This document shows, piece after piece, positions 35,322 to 44,923 of a DNA stretch of 64,000 nucleotides (its first letter is position 1; each line of letters starts with the position of its first letter). The DNA is taken from assembly GCF_943193155.1 (NCBI RefSeq), contig NZ_CALPDB010000001.1, positions 434,001-498,000 of the forward strand, written 5' to 3'. The notes beneath the pieces were generated by a model that was not told where the DNA came from, searched no databases, and saw only the letters and a program-made list of their open reading frames with translations. Origin of the DNA: Veillonella intestinalis. GTDB taxonomy: Bacteria; Bacillota; Negativicutes; Veillonellales; Veillonellaceae. A program made the translations under genes and the position numbers.

Positions 35322-36718
35322 TATAGGCTCGCTTCCTCTCCTGCTGCCTGTAAAAAGGCTACATAGCATTTTTTAGCTTCATACACATCAGCTTTACTTG
35401 TTACTTCCCACGGCGCGTGCATACTTAATACAGCCACACCACAGTCAATTACATTCATACCGTAAAGAGCCATGATATACGCAATCGTACCGCCGCCACC
35501 GAGGTCAACTTTACCAAGTTCAGCTGTTTGAAAATTAACTTGATTATCATCCATAATACGACGAATAAAGCCCATATATTCCGCATTCGCATCATTAGAG
35601 CCAGCTTTACCGCGCGCACCAGTGAATTTATTAAATACTACCCCCTTACCAAGAAAGGCTGCATTCTTTGCTTCAAAAGCGGATGCATATAAAGGATCGT
35701 AGCCAGCACTTACGTCAGAAGATAGCATACGACTCCGCTCCAAAGTGCGACGAACTGCCAATGGTGAATTATGGCCAACCATAGCTAATAATTCTGCCAC
35801 TACATTTTCAAACCAACGAGATTGCATCCCCGTAGCACCAACAGAACCAATTTCTTCTTTATCCACTAATAACGTACAAGTTGTGCGTTTTACAGAGTCT
35901 ACTTCTAACATAGCGGCTAATGAAGTATAAGCACAAACGCGATCATCTTGTCCATAAGCTAGAATCATGCTACGGTCAAATCCCATTTCACGAGCACGAC
36001 CAGCTGGTACGATTTCTAATTCAGCAGATAATAAGTCTTCTTCCGTAAAACCATATTCTTTTTCAAAAATATCACTTAAAAATTTTGTAACCCCATCTTT
36101 CAATTCCCCTTTAACAGGTTGGCTGCCAATAAGTAAATCCAAGTTTTCCCCTTCAATAACTTTATTAGCTTTTTTCTCCATCTGTTCTTGCCCCAAATGT
36201 GGCAATAAGTCAGTAATGCAAAATACTGGATCCGTATCTTTTTCACCAATCGCTAACGGAATAACAGTACCATCTTTTTTGACAACTACGCCATGTAAAG
36301 CTAATGGCATAGCTACCCAGTGATATTTTTTAATACCACCATAATAATGAGTGTCAAAAAATGCTAAATTGCTATTTTCATAGAAAGGATTTTGTTTTAC
36401 ATCAAGACGGGGAGAGTCAATATGAGCGCCTAAAATATTAAAACCTTGTTCTAAAGATTCATTGCCAATATTAAACAAGGCAATAATTTTTTTCATATGA
36501 ACCGCATAGATTTTATCGCCTGCTTTAATAGGCTGCCCTGCTTTTTGTAAATCTTTTAAATTTTTATAACCCTTCGCCTCTGCTTGACGAATTGTTTCAT
36601 CAATACATTCACGCTCTGTTTTACCAATATCTAAAAAGCGCATATAATCTTGACACAACGCTTCTATTGCTTTTGTGTCAGCCTCTGTATATTCATGCCA
36701 TGCATATTTACGTTCCAT
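35321..36718 (-). CDS. M18 family aminopeptidase (aminopeptidase I type)
   Basis: 465 residues, zinc-dependent, removes N-terminal residues from peptides in the cytoplasm. Metal and active-site blocks: GAHIDSPRLDVKQNP, DDRVCAYTSL, DKEEIGSVGATG (catalytic Glu) and SSDVSAGYDPLY. The clostridial-type M18 subgroup is about this length. A second, different M18 enzyme is at 51139. Confidence 0.93.
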   Translation of the reverse strand: MERKYAWHEYTEADTKAIEALCQDYMRFLDIGKTERECIDETIRQAEAKGYKNLKDLQKAGQPIKAGDKIYAVHMKKIIALFNIGNESLEQGFNILGAHIDSPRLDVKQNPFYENSNLAFFDTHYYGGIKKYHWVAMPLALHGVVVKKDGTVIPLAIGEKDTDPVFCITDLLPHLGQEQMEKKANKVIEGENLDLLIGSQPVKGELKDGVTKFLSDIFEKEYGFTEEDLLSAELEIVPAGRAREMGFDRSMILAYGQDDRVCAYTSLAAMLEVDSVKRTTCTLLVDKEEIGSVGATGMQSRWFENVVAELLAMVGHNSPLAVRRTLERSRMLSSDVSAGYDPLYASAFEAKNAAFLGKGVVFNKFTGARGKAGSNDANAEYMGFIRRIMDDNQVNFQTAELGKVDLGGGGTIAYIMALYGMNVIDCGVAVLSMHAPWEVTSKADVYEAKKCYVAFLQAAGEEASL

Positions 36719-36803
36719 TGTATCATCCCTTCCTAATTAGTATATAAACTAATATTTAATATCTATAATAAACAACTATCAAAATAATTGTAATTGACCA
36801 CTT

Positions 36804-37784
36804 TTATTTACTTTCTTTTTTCTTTTGAGCTGACAAACGTGCTAAATAGGCTTCCTCTTTAATACGGTTCTGCTCAGTACGTTCTGCATATAAAGTCTGC
36901 AATTTTTCTGGCGCTTCTGTAAGCATCTTCGTCACATAATACCGCAATACATTACCCCGTTTCATATATTTACCAATGCGCCAATGAACAGCTAATAAGC
37001 CATGATTACGACAACGACCTAAACTAATAAATTTATCACCACTAAGGCGTTGTATTTTTTCCAAAGCCAGTAAGGTTTGACACTGAGGACAATGGGCATG
37101 ACGTACACGGCTATCATGTAATACTGTACGCTTATCTGCAAAATTTTCATAAATAAAAAAACTCAAGGCTTCGGGAAAGTATGCTGGTGAATAAGTATGC
37201 TTAATAATCTCATCATATTGAGCAATGCCCTCAGCTAAAGGAATTGCTTTACATACGCGGCCAGTAAAAATAGAATCATTTAATGCATCATGAGCTGGTA
37301 AATCATCTTTGGTAATAGCCAACTCTTCTAAAGCTTTACTTAACGCAACTTGCTGTGTATTACCATGTTGCAAATGGGCAAAAATTAATTGCGCGTCATA
37401 CCAAGTATGCTTAATGCGACTAGGCAAACCAAAGAGACGCAAATTTTCCCGTAACATCACAATATCGTCAGAGCCCCAGGTAAGTAAGACAGCATTAGAG
37501 CCACACCAAGTTTCAAAACTCCGATAGGCCTGCGCAAATGAAACGCCCAAAGCTAAGTCAGCAGCTGAAATATGAGTCAACTTTTCCACATGCTTATGCA
37601 TGCGCGTTAGATACTGTGGTTTGATAAGCATACTAAAGGTATCAATTAACTCTAGATTAGCATCTAATTTAACGGCACCAATTTGAATAATTTCGCCTGA
37701 TACAGGTAAACCCGTCCGTTTCATAAAGCTAATATCATTCGCAAAGGGCTGATTCCATTCCAAATCGAAAATTACATACTCCAT
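36804..37784 (-). CDS. DEDDh-type 3'-5' exonuclease (DnaQ/KapD-like)
   Basis: 326 residues. Exo I is FDLEWNQPF (Asp-x-Glu), Exo III HDALNDSIFTG with the catalytic His. After the exonuclease fold (about 1-180) there is a C-terminal extension with HCPQCQ and GRCRNHG, a possible zinc site. Substrate not known. It is the last gene of the heptose gene run, its ATG overlapping the previous stop (TAATG). Confidence 0.85.
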   Translation of the reverse strand: MEYVIFDLEWNQPFANDISFMKRTGLPVSGEIIQIGAVKLDANLELIDTFSMLIKPQYLTRMHKHVEKLTHISAADLALGVSFAQAYRSFETWCGSNAVLLTWGSDDIVMLRENLRLFGLPSRIKHTWYDAQLIFAHLQHGNTQQVALSKALEELAITKDDLPAHDALNDSIFTGRVCKAIPLAEGIAQYDEIIKHTYSPAYFPEALSFFIYENFADKRTVLHDSRVRHAHCPQCQTLLALEKIQRLSGDKFISLGRCRNHGLLAVHWRIGKYMKRGNVLRYYVTKMLTEAPEKLQTLYAERTEQNRIKEEAYLARLSAQKKKESK

Positions 37785-38839
37785 TACGCTTCCTCATTCC
37801 CGGTTTCACAGAGTAGCGACTGTGCTGCCTCAATGACGGACTGAGTGGAAATAACACTAACCCCTTTATAATTACCTTCTTTTATAATCTGTTTCATACT
37901 CTTACCTACTTCATAGGTATCCATAGATTCTAAGACAACACAGTTTTGCGTATATGGTCCATAAAATTTAGGATTAGACGGCCCATAGAGTGCTACTAAT
38001 GGTACATGTTGGCTCACCGCTACATGCATTGGTCCAGAATCATTGGTTATAAACAAGCTACAACGCTTAATAGCTGCTGTAAGCTCACCAAGACTAAACT
38101 GTCCAGTAGCCACAACAGGTTTATGATGCATATGAACGACTACAGAATCTACCATATCTACATCCATAGGGCCACCAAAGAATATCACTTTATACCCTTT
38201 GTCACAGAAATAATCAGCCACTTGAGCAAAACGCTCTTGAGGCCAACGTTTCTCTGGCACAGCACTCCCTACATTAAAACCAATAACAGTATCTACTTCA
38301 GAAATTCCATGTTTCTGATAAAACGCATCAACTGTCTGTTCCCATTCAGGACAAGTATATATTTCTAAGCCTTTATTAGAGGTATCCTTTACTCCCAATT
38401 GTTCAAGAACATTAATATACATATCAGCCGCATGCCTCGTTTTACGATCAAGCCGTGTATATTTTGCCATGAATGGACGGAATAAAAAGTGACTCATTCC
38501 CGTTGTAATCTTCCCCCGTAAAGCCCAAGCAAAGAAACTAGTCCGTTCATTAGGGTGAAGATTTATAACAATATCTGGTTGCCCTCCAGATTGGCGCACA
38601 TATTTAGCAATATTTTGTAAAGCGGCAATACTATTATCCCGTCCTTTTTTATCAATACATACTATACGGTCAATATTGGGATTATATTGCATTACTTCCT
38701 TTAATTTTCGGTCCATTACAAATGTAATGTGACTATCTGGCGCTGTTTGGCGTAGTACGTGTAAAAAAGGTGTTGTCAAAATAACGTCCCCTAAATGCAT
38801 TAAGAAGGTGACTACGATTCGTTTATGATTTAACTCCAT
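37784..38839 (-). CDS. Glycosyltransferase family 9 (heptosyltransferase II/III type)
   Basis: 351 residues, GT-B fold, GT9. N-terminal VTFLMHLGDVILTTPFLHVLR and C-terminal LFITNDSGPMHVAVS...VALYGPSNPKFYGPY are diagnostic. It adds heptose (or a related sugar) from ADP-heptose to the LPS inner core at the inner membrane. Follows a waaC-like gene by 14 bases. Confidence 0.9.
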   Translation of the reverse strand: MELNHKRIVVTFLMHLGDVILTTPFLHVLRQTAPDSHITFVMDRKLKEVMQYNPNIDRIVCIDKKGRDNSIAALQNIAKYVRQSGGQPDIVINLHPNERTSFFAWALRGKITTGMSHFLFRPFMAKYTRLDRKTRHAADMYINVLEQLGVKDTSNKGLEIYTCPEWEQTVDAFYQKHGISEVDTVIGFNVGSAVPEKRWPQERFAQVADYFCDKGYKVIFFGGPMDVDMVDSVVVHMHHKPVVATGQFSLGELTAAIKRCSLFITNDSGPMHVAVSQHVPLVALYGPSNPKFYGPYTQNCVVLESMDTYEVGKSMKQIIKEGNYKGVSVISTQSVIEAAQSLLCETGNEEA

Positions 38840-38853
38840 ACAAACCTCCTTTA

Positions 38854-39867
38854 TTAAAGTAGGGCTTTAGCTGTATCCCACACTTGATCAATTGAAATTT
38901 GAGCCATGCAAGCTGGATCATCCACAAGAGGATTTTCTGGCGTTGCCTTTGAAGTCGGTGATACAATGCAATGCACATGCTCACCACCATAGGGACCAGT
39001 CCGCTCAGGTGAAGTTGTACCATATAAGCCTATCAAAGGTCGTTTCAAAGCATTGGCAATATGCAAAGGACCTGTATCAGCACTAATAAATAACTTGGAG
39101 CGTCGAATAAGTTCAATTAATTCTTCTAAATTCGTTTGTCCCGTCATATCAATAACAGCTTCACTACTAACTTGCGTTTTAATTGCTTGCGCCTTTTCTT
39201 TATCATTCTCAGCACCAATTAAGACTACATACTGCTTAGCTGCCACCAATCGCTTTGCTAACTCACCAAAAGAATCAATGGGCCATTCTTTTACAGACCA
39301 ACGTGCACCAGGTGCTATCACTACATAATCATGACCGTGTGGAAGGCCCGCTTCACTTAATTTTGCTTCACAACTAGTAGCTGCTGCTGGAGATTCCTTA
39401 ATAGGAAACTCAACCCCAGCCACAGTGCCGCCAAGGGCTCGCACGGTGTCCAAATAACGCTCAATAACATGACCATATTTATGAGGACCCTCTAACCCTT
39501 TATTAATAAGCTTACTACCTTCACGTAGTTCCCAGTATCCATACTTTTCGTTAGCACCCGATAAGGCTGCTACAATAGCACTTTTAGCTAAACATTGTAA
39601 GTCTAGACACATATCGAACTGATAACTATGTAATACTTTGCGTAAAGACCATAAATACCCTAAGGATTTCAATTTTTTCTTATCAATAAATAGAACCTCG
39701 TCTAACCAAGGCTTCCCTGGCAAAGGACCACTAAATTGTTCATGCACTGCCCAGGTAATATGCGCCTCAGGCCAATTCTTACGAATCGCATATAAAGTGG
39801 GCAATGCATGAATAACATCACCAAGGGAACTCATTTTTACAATTAAAATGCGCTTATAATCTTTCAT
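38854..39867 (-). CDS. waaC: LPS heptosyltransferase I
   Basis: 337 residues, GT9. ILIVKMSSLGDVIHALPTLYAIRKNWP is the WaaC-type N-terminus; FISADTGPLHIANALKRPLIGLYGTTSPERTGPYG is the ADP-heptose-binding block. Transfers the first L-glycero-D-manno-heptose to Kdo. Overlaps the gmhB stop by 4 bases. Confidence 0.92.
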   Translation of the reverse strand: MKDYKRILIVKMSSLGDVIHALPTLYAIRKNWPEAHITWAVHEQFSGPLPGKPWLDEVLFIDKKKLKSLGYLWSLRKVLHSYQFDMCLDLQCLAKSAIVAALSGANEKYGYWELREGSKLINKGLEGPHKYGHVIERYLDTVRALGGTVAGVEFPIKESPAAATSCEAKLSEAGLPHGHDYVVIAPGARWSVKEWPIDSFGELAKRLVAAKQYVVLIGAENDKEKAQAIKTQVSSEAVIDMTGQTNLEELIELIRRSKLFISADTGPLHIANALKRPLIGLYGTTSPERTGPYGGEHVHCIVSPTSKATPENPLVDDPACMAQISIDQVWDTAKALL

Positions 39868-40394
39868 TTGACCGTCCCATTCGTTACATTTTCTCGCTGC
39901 TGTAAAATAGGCAATAAAAATTCTTCTAAATTAGTACCTTCAAATAAGTAACCCGTTAACCCCGCTGCTTCAGCAGCAGCTACATCAGACGGCTTGTCAC
40001 CGACCATAAAACTTTTCGTTACATCAATATCATAATCGGCCATAGCTTGTAATAACATGCCTGGCTTAGGTTTACGGCAATCACAGTCCTTAGTAAAAGT
40101 AGCTATAGTCCCCTTTACATGATGCGGACAATAATAAAAATGAAGGATAGAAGCCCCCTGCGCTTTCAGGCGGTGATTAATTTCTGCATGTAATTTATTC
40201 ATATCAGCTTCTGTATAGTACCCACGAGCAATACCACTTTGATTCGTTACAACAATTAAGTCATAACCCGCTTTTACAGCGGCTGCTAAAGCTTCTGGAG
40301 CACCAGCAACAAATTGTAAATCTTCTACTCGGTATAAGTAATTTACATCAACATTAATTACGCCATCACGATCTAAAAATAAAACCTTACGCAT
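39864..40394 (-). CDS. gmhB: D-glycero-beta-D-manno-heptose 1,7-bisphosphate 7-phosphatase
   Basis: 176 residues, HAD phosphatase. Nucleophile motif LDRDGVINVD (Asp8, Asp10), zinc loop CPHHVKG...CDCRKPKPG and motif 4 VGDKPSDVAAAEAAG. Removes the C7 phosphate in ADP-heptose synthesis. 46 bases separate it from hldD, with AGG-rich ribosome site. Confidence 0.94.
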   Translation of the reverse strand: MRKVLFLDRDGVINVDVNYLYRVEDLQFVAGAPEALAAAVKAGYDLIVVTNQSGIARGYYTEADMNKLHAEINHRLKAQGASILHFYYCPHHVKGTIATFTKDCDCRKPKPGMLLQAMADYDIDVTKSFMVGDKPSDVAAAEAAGLTGYLFEGTNLEEFLLPILQQRENVTNGTVK

Positions 40395-40440
40395 AGGCTC
40401 CCTTTCCTAACAATTATCGTACATAGATTATATCTAATAA

Positions 40441-41406
40441 TTACCGAACATAGCCTTCATTATTATCCAATAATTCACAATATTCAGCTACGGCCTCTTC
40501 TAAATTAGTAAATCCTTTATCATAGCCAACACTCATAAGCTTAGTTGTATCTGCTTCTGTATAGCTTTGATATTTCCCCTTCAACACTTCTGGGAATGGT
40601 ATATAGCGTAGAGAGCCAGAACCATTATAAGCAATGACGGCTTTCATAAAGCGATTAAAGCTTTTAGCTTCACCAGTGCCACAGTTAAAAATACCACTAA
40701 TTTCAGGGTGTTCCCAGAAGAAGAAATTAACATTCACAACGTCTTTTACATAAATAAAATCGCGAACTTGTTCACCATCACCATAGCCATCAGTACCTTC
40801 AAACAAAGTGATTTCACCTGTTTCACGAAGCTTATAAAACATTTGGCGCACTAAAGAAGCCATATTCCCTTTATGATTTTCATTTGGACCAAATACATTA
40901 AAATAGCGCAACCCAACTACTTGAGATTGCAATTGTCCCTCAAAGCGACGCAAATAACGATCAAAGAACAATTTAGAATATGCATATGGATTCAATGCTT
41001 CTTCGCATTCTGGCTTTTCCGTAAATCCCTGCGTGCCATGACCATAAGTAGAAGCAGATGATGCATAAATAAAAGGTACACGTCGTTCTTGGCAATAATG
41101 GAATAAATTCTTTGTTCCTTCAAAGTTATTGTGCATCATATAGCGCCCATCATAATTCATAGTATCTGCACAAGCACCTTCATGGAAAATAACTTCAATA
41201 GGACCAATATCAAATGTGTTGGCAGCCACCGCTTCATCAAAGTCTATACAATCTACATAATCATAGAAATCTAACATTTGTAAATTGCGGATTTTACTAC
41301 CATCTGTTAAGTCATCTACAATTAAAATATCATTACGGCCTCGTTCATTCAATTGTTTTACAATATTACTGCCTATAAAACCAGCGCCACCAGTAACAAT
41401 AATCAT
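40441..41406 (-). CDS. hldD: ADP-L-glycero-D-manno-heptose 6-epimerase
   Basis: 321 residues, extended SDR. NADP-binding GGAGFIGSN (6-14), catalytic Tyr-Lys in NPYAYSKLFFD. Converts the D,D- to the L,D-ADP-heptose, the donor used by WaaC. Overlaps the hldE stop by 4 bases. Confidence 0.95.
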   Translation of the reverse strand: MIIVTGGAGFIGSNIVKQLNERGRNDILIVDDLTDGSKIRNLQMLDFYDYVDCIDFDEAVAANTFDIGPIEVIFHEGACADTMNYDGRYMMHNNFEGTKNLFHYCQERRVPFIYASSASTYGHGTQGFTEKPECEEALNPYAYSKLFFDRYLRRFEGQLQSQVVGLRYFNVFGPNENHKGNMASLVRQMFYKLRETGEITLFEGTDGYGDGEQVRDFIYVKDVVNVNFFFWEHPEISGIFNCGTGEAKSFNRFMKAVIAYNGSGSLRYIPFPEVLKGKYQSYTEADTTKLMSVGYDKGFTNLEEAVAEYCELLDNNEGYVR

Positions 41407-42884
41407 AATAATCCCTCCTGCACTAAGGCCTTAATTTTCTCTATAATTCCTGTAGTGGAATAGCCCTCTTTGAATGGCAAAATAATAACTTTATCCACAA
41501 ATTCACAGCCAATCACTTGATCTACCGAATAGTCGCCACCTTTGACCAAAATATTAGGCCGTAATTCATGTAATAGTTCTGCCGGCGTATCTTCTTCAAA
41601 TACAACAACTCCATCAACAAAGCCTAAAGCCCCCATTAACTCCGCTCGCGATGATTCAGAATTAATAGGTCGTGCCGAGCCTTTTAAGCGCTTCACAGAG
41701 GCATCAGAATTAAGTCCTACCACTAAATGGTCCCCTAAACGAGCGGCATCCCGCAAGTACGAAAGATGTCCACTGTGTAAAATATCAAAGCATCCATTGG
41801 TAAAGACCACGGTATGGCCTTCATTTTGCCATTGACGAATTTTAGCCGCCATTTCTTCACGGCTATAGGCCGTAATCGGGTCAGCCTGACGATGGCGAAT
41901 CGCCTCCCACAAATCAAGTAATTCTTGACGATGAATGGGATATGTTCCTACTTTGGAGACGACTACGCCTGCCGCTGCATTAGCTACATGCAAAGTACCA
42001 CGCACAGTTAACCCAGCCGCCATAGCTGTTATAATCATAGCCACTACTGTATCACCAGCCCCACTTACGTCAAAAACGTCTTGTTGGGTTGCTGGATTAT
42101 GCCATACTTTCCCTTCTTGGCTTACAATAGTAATGCCTTTTGCAGAACGGGTAGCTACTACATAATCAAAGGATACTTGAGCAAGCGTTTCTTTCGCAGC
42201 TGTCACAATGGCTTCATCTGTATTATCTAAAGAACGGCCTATATATTCACTTAATTCCTTCACATTCGGCGTAATAAAAGTAGCACCACTGTATTTAGAC
42301 CAATCATTCCCCTTAGGATCTACAATCGTCTTAATACCTTTAGCATTCGCCATAGTGATGACAGCCTTTAATACAGCAGGTGTACAAACGCCTTTACCAT
42401 AGTCAGAAATAACAATCCCATCTAAGCCTATTTCACATAATTCGCTTAACCAAGCCAATAATTGCTTCGCCTCTTGCTCAGACACAGCCTCTGGTTCTTC
42501 AAAATCTAACCGCATCATTTGCTGACGGCCACCTAAAATCCGCATTTTAGTAGTAGTTTGACGGCTAGAAAGACGTAAAACACCTTCATGATTAATATGT
42601 TCTGTTTCTAGTAAATGTGTCAGTAAATCACCATGACTATCAGTGCCGGCAACACCGCCAAGAAATACATGGCAATCTAAATTAGCTAAATTATTAGCTA
42701 CATTAGCAGCCCCCCCCAACACTTCTTTTACATCAGTAACGCGATTAACAGGCACTGGTGCTTCCGGGGAAATTCGGCCTACATCACCAAACACATAGCG
42801 GTCTACCATAATATCACCAATAACGGCAATGCGAAGTTCTGGCAATTTATGTGTCAAAAACTCATTAATTGTTTTACTTATCAT
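41403..42884 (-). CDS. hldE: Bifunctional heptose 7-phosphate kinase / heptose 1-phosphate adenylyltransferase
   Basis: About 493 residues. N-terminal ribokinase-family domain (VLGGAANVANNLA; DVSGAGDTVVAMI with catalytic Asp) and C-terminal cytidylyltransferase-type domain (FTNGCFDILHSGHLSYL). It does two steps of ADP-heptose synthesis. The start at 42884 (MISKTINEF) overlaps the end of gmhA by 11 bases. Confidence 0.95.
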   Translation of the reverse strand: MISKTINEFLTHKLPELRIAVIGDIMVDRYVFGDVGRISPEAPVPVNRVTDVKEVLGGAANVANNLANLDCHVFLGGVAGTDSHGDLLTHLLETEHINHEGVLRLSSRQTTTKMRILGGRQQMMRLDFEEPEAVSEQEAKQLLAWLSELCEIGLDGIVISDYGKGVCTPAVLKAVITMANAKGIKTIVDPKGNDWSKYSGATFITPNVKELSEYIGRSLDNTDEAIVTAAKETLAQVSFDYVVATRSAKGITIVSQEGKVWHNPATQQDVFDVSGAGDTVVAMIITAMAAGLTVRGTLHVANAAAGVVVSKVGTYPIHRQELLDLWEAIRHRQADPITAYSREEMAAKIRQWQNEGHTVVFTNGCFDILHSGHLSYLRDAARLGDHLVVGLNSDASVKRLKGSARPINSESSRAELMGALGFVDGVVVFEEDTPAELLHELRPNILVKGGDYSVDQVIGCEFVDKVIILPFKEGYSTTGIIEKIKALVQEGLL

Positions 42885-43458
42885 ATTCTTCTTCCACCAA
42901 CTCACAGATTATATGGCCTACCAAAATATGCATTTCTTGAATACGAGCTGTTACTTTTGACGGAATAGGCAAGGTAATATCACAAATCTCCTTAAGCTTG
43001 CCGCCCCCTTCACCTGTGAAAGCAATCGTATGCATACCTGTATCACGCGCTTTAAGAGCTGCCTGCACTACATTACCACTATTACCAGACGTAGAAATAC
43101 CAATTAATACATCACCAGCTCGTCCCAAGCCTTCAACTTGACGGGCAAATACTTCTTCATAACCATAGTCATTCGCTACAGCAGTCAAAATTGAGGTATC
43201 TGTAGTTAAGGCAATAGCCGCCAAAGAACGACGTTCTTTTTGAAAACGACCAATCAATTCAGCCGCTAAATGTTGTGCATCTGCTGCAGAGCCACCATTA
43301 CCACAAAACAACACTTTATTACCAGAAGCTAATGCCGTTTTACAACGTTCTGCAATGAGCTGAATAATCTCCATTTGTTCCATTGTCTGACCAAATACAT
43401 CTAAATGGTCCGTGAACCGTTCTGCAATTAAAGGATTAATTTCGCCTGCTAATTCCAT
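42874..43458 (-). CDS. gmhA: Sedoheptulose 7-phosphate isomerase
   Basis: 194 residues, SIS domain. FCGNGGSAADAQHLAAELIGRF and LIGISTSGNSGNVVQA are the family blocks. First step to ADP-heptose, from the pentose-phosphate intermediate sedoheptulose 7-phosphate. AGGAGG lies 7 bases upstream of the ATG. Confidence 0.95.
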   Translation of the reverse strand: MELAGEINPLIAERFTDHLDVFGQTMEQMEIIQLIAERCKTALASGNKVLFCGNGGSAADAQHLAAELIGRFQKERRSLAAIALTTDTSILTAVANDYGYEEVFARQVEGLGRAGDVLIGISTSGNSGNVVQAALKARDTGMHTIAFTGEGGGKLKEICDITLPIPSKVTARIQEMHILVGHIICELVEEEYDK

Positions 43459-43470
43459 ACTAGCCTCCTA

Positions 43471-44400
43471 TTATAATATCGTCTGCAATAGACGTTCTGC
43501 ATTCTTACTGAAAATTTTATCTGTGTCAGCCTCACTAAGACCAGCAGCCCGAAAGGCATCATGTAAACGTGGCATTTCACTGGCATCAGCAATTTCTGTA
43601 TCAGGCCGAATTCCATCAAAGTCAGTCCCCAACGCAACTACATCAGAGCCGCCTATATTGCGTAAATATAAACCATGACGAACAATGTCAGCAATTTGGC
43701 TAACTCGGTTCGTTCCTAAAAAAGCTTGTGCAAAATTAAGACCAATTACACCACCTTTATTAGCAATCAAACGAATTAAATCATCCGTTAAATTCCGTGG
43801 GTGGTTCGTCAAAGCTCGCGCATTAGAATGGGATGCAATAAAAGGTTTAGTAAGAATTTCACCTAATTGAAATGTGCCTGCATCATTTAGATGTGAACAA
43901 TCCACAATCATGCCCAGTTCTTCCATATACTGAACAAATTCAATCCCTCTTGGTGTCAACCCTTTACCTTCATGCTCTTTACCATTTGGATAGGATAAGC
44001 CATTAGGAAAATTCCAACTAATAGTGATTAAACGAACTCCATCATCATACGCTTTTTTTAATCGCTCTAAAGAGCCCTCAAAAACGCCGCCCTCTTCCAC
44101 TGATAATAAAGCACTAATTTTACCAGATTCACGAGCTGTCACAAATTCATCATAAGAACGAACATGCACAATATCATCAGCATACCGTGTCATCTGTTCG
44201 TTAAAAATTTGACGCATCGCTTCATAACGGCCATAAGGATCTGCTTCTTGATCTAATTCTACAAAGAGTGCAAAATCTTGAAGTGTATAGCCACCTTTTT
44301 TTAATCTTGGAATATCAATTTTCCACGGATTCTGCGCTAAATCCCCTTTATCAGGATGGTCAATGAGCATCATTATAGTATCGCAATGTAAATCTATCAT
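43471..44400 (-). CDS. Membrane dipeptidase (renal dipeptidase family, M19)
   Basis: 309 residues, amidohydrolase fold with binuclear zinc. [12 protein letters not shown] (zinc HxD), [37 protein letters not shown] and GTDFDG are present. Hydrolyses dipeptides. No signal peptide, so it is probably cytoplasmic. Between nrdR (4-base overlap) and gmhA, and so co-transcribed with LPS genes for no obvious reason. Confidence 0.93.
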   Translation of the reverse strand: MIDLHCDTIMMLIDHPDKGDLAQNPWKIDIPRLKKGGYTLQDFALFVELDQEADPYGRYEAMRQIFNEQMTRYADDIVHVRSYDEFVTARESGKISALLSVEEGGVFEGSLERLKKAYDDGVRLITISWNFPNGLSYPNGKEHEGKGLTPRGIEFVQYMEELGMIVDCSHLNDAGTFQLGEILTKPFIASHSNARALTNHPRNLTDDLIRLIANKGGVIGLNFAQAFLGTNRVSQIADIVRHGLYLRNIGGSDVVALGTDFDGIRPDTEIADASEMPRLHDAFRAAGLSEADTDKIFSKNAERLLQTIL

Positions 44401-44861
44401 TTGGACTCCTCGTGATTGCGTAAATCTTTTAACACGGCAACAAAGGCTTGCACATCTTCAAAATTACGATATACCGATGCAAAACGCACATAGGCTACTT
44501 CGTCTATATCTTTTAATTCTTTAAGAACTAAATCACCAATTTCAGAAGATTTAATTTCCTGCTTTGATTGATTACGTATAGCATCCTCTACATTTTTAAC
44601 TACATTTTCTAAGGTCTCACGAGGGATGTTTCGTTTATTACAAGACCGTAATAAACCATTCAATAATTTACTACGATCAAACATCTCATAACTTCCACTC
44701 GATTTAATCACCATAATTGGTACATCTTCAATTACTTCATATGTGGTGAAGCGACGCCCACAGGATAAACATTCACGGCGACGACGAATGCTATTATCAT
44801 CATCAGTAGCACGAGAATCTGTAACTTTATTTTCTGTATGCTTACAATACGGACATCTCAT
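44397..44861 (-). CDS. nrdR: Transcriptional regulator NrdR
   Basis: 154 residues. N-terminal zinc ribbon CPYC...CLSCGRRF followed by an ATP-cone ([26 protein letters not shown]). Represses ribonucleotide reductase genes in response to ATP/dATP. RNR genes are not in the window. Its AGAGG site is 7 bases from the ATG; first gene of the run that leads into LPS genes. Confidence 0.95.
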   Translation of the reverse strand: MRCPYCKHTENKVTDSRATDDDNSIRRRRECLSCGRRFTTYEVIEDVPIMVIKSSGSYEMFDRSKLLNGLLRSCNKRNIPRETLENVVKNVEDAIRNQSKQEIKSSEIGDLVLKELKDIDEVAYVRFASVYRNFEDVQAFVAVLKDLRNHEESK

Positions 44862-44885
44862 GAGTACACCTCTTTTCTCTATAAA

Positions 44886-44901
44886 AACCTATAATTAGGT
44901 T
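44886..44901 (-). terminator. Short hairpin upstream of nrdR
   Basis: AACCTA-4 nt-TAGGTT, followed on minus by TTTTATAG. It could terminate the transcript of the gene at 44924; alternatively it is part of the nrdR promoter region. Confidence 0.45.
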
Positions 44902-44923
44902 ATATTGTTATATTAACTTCTTA

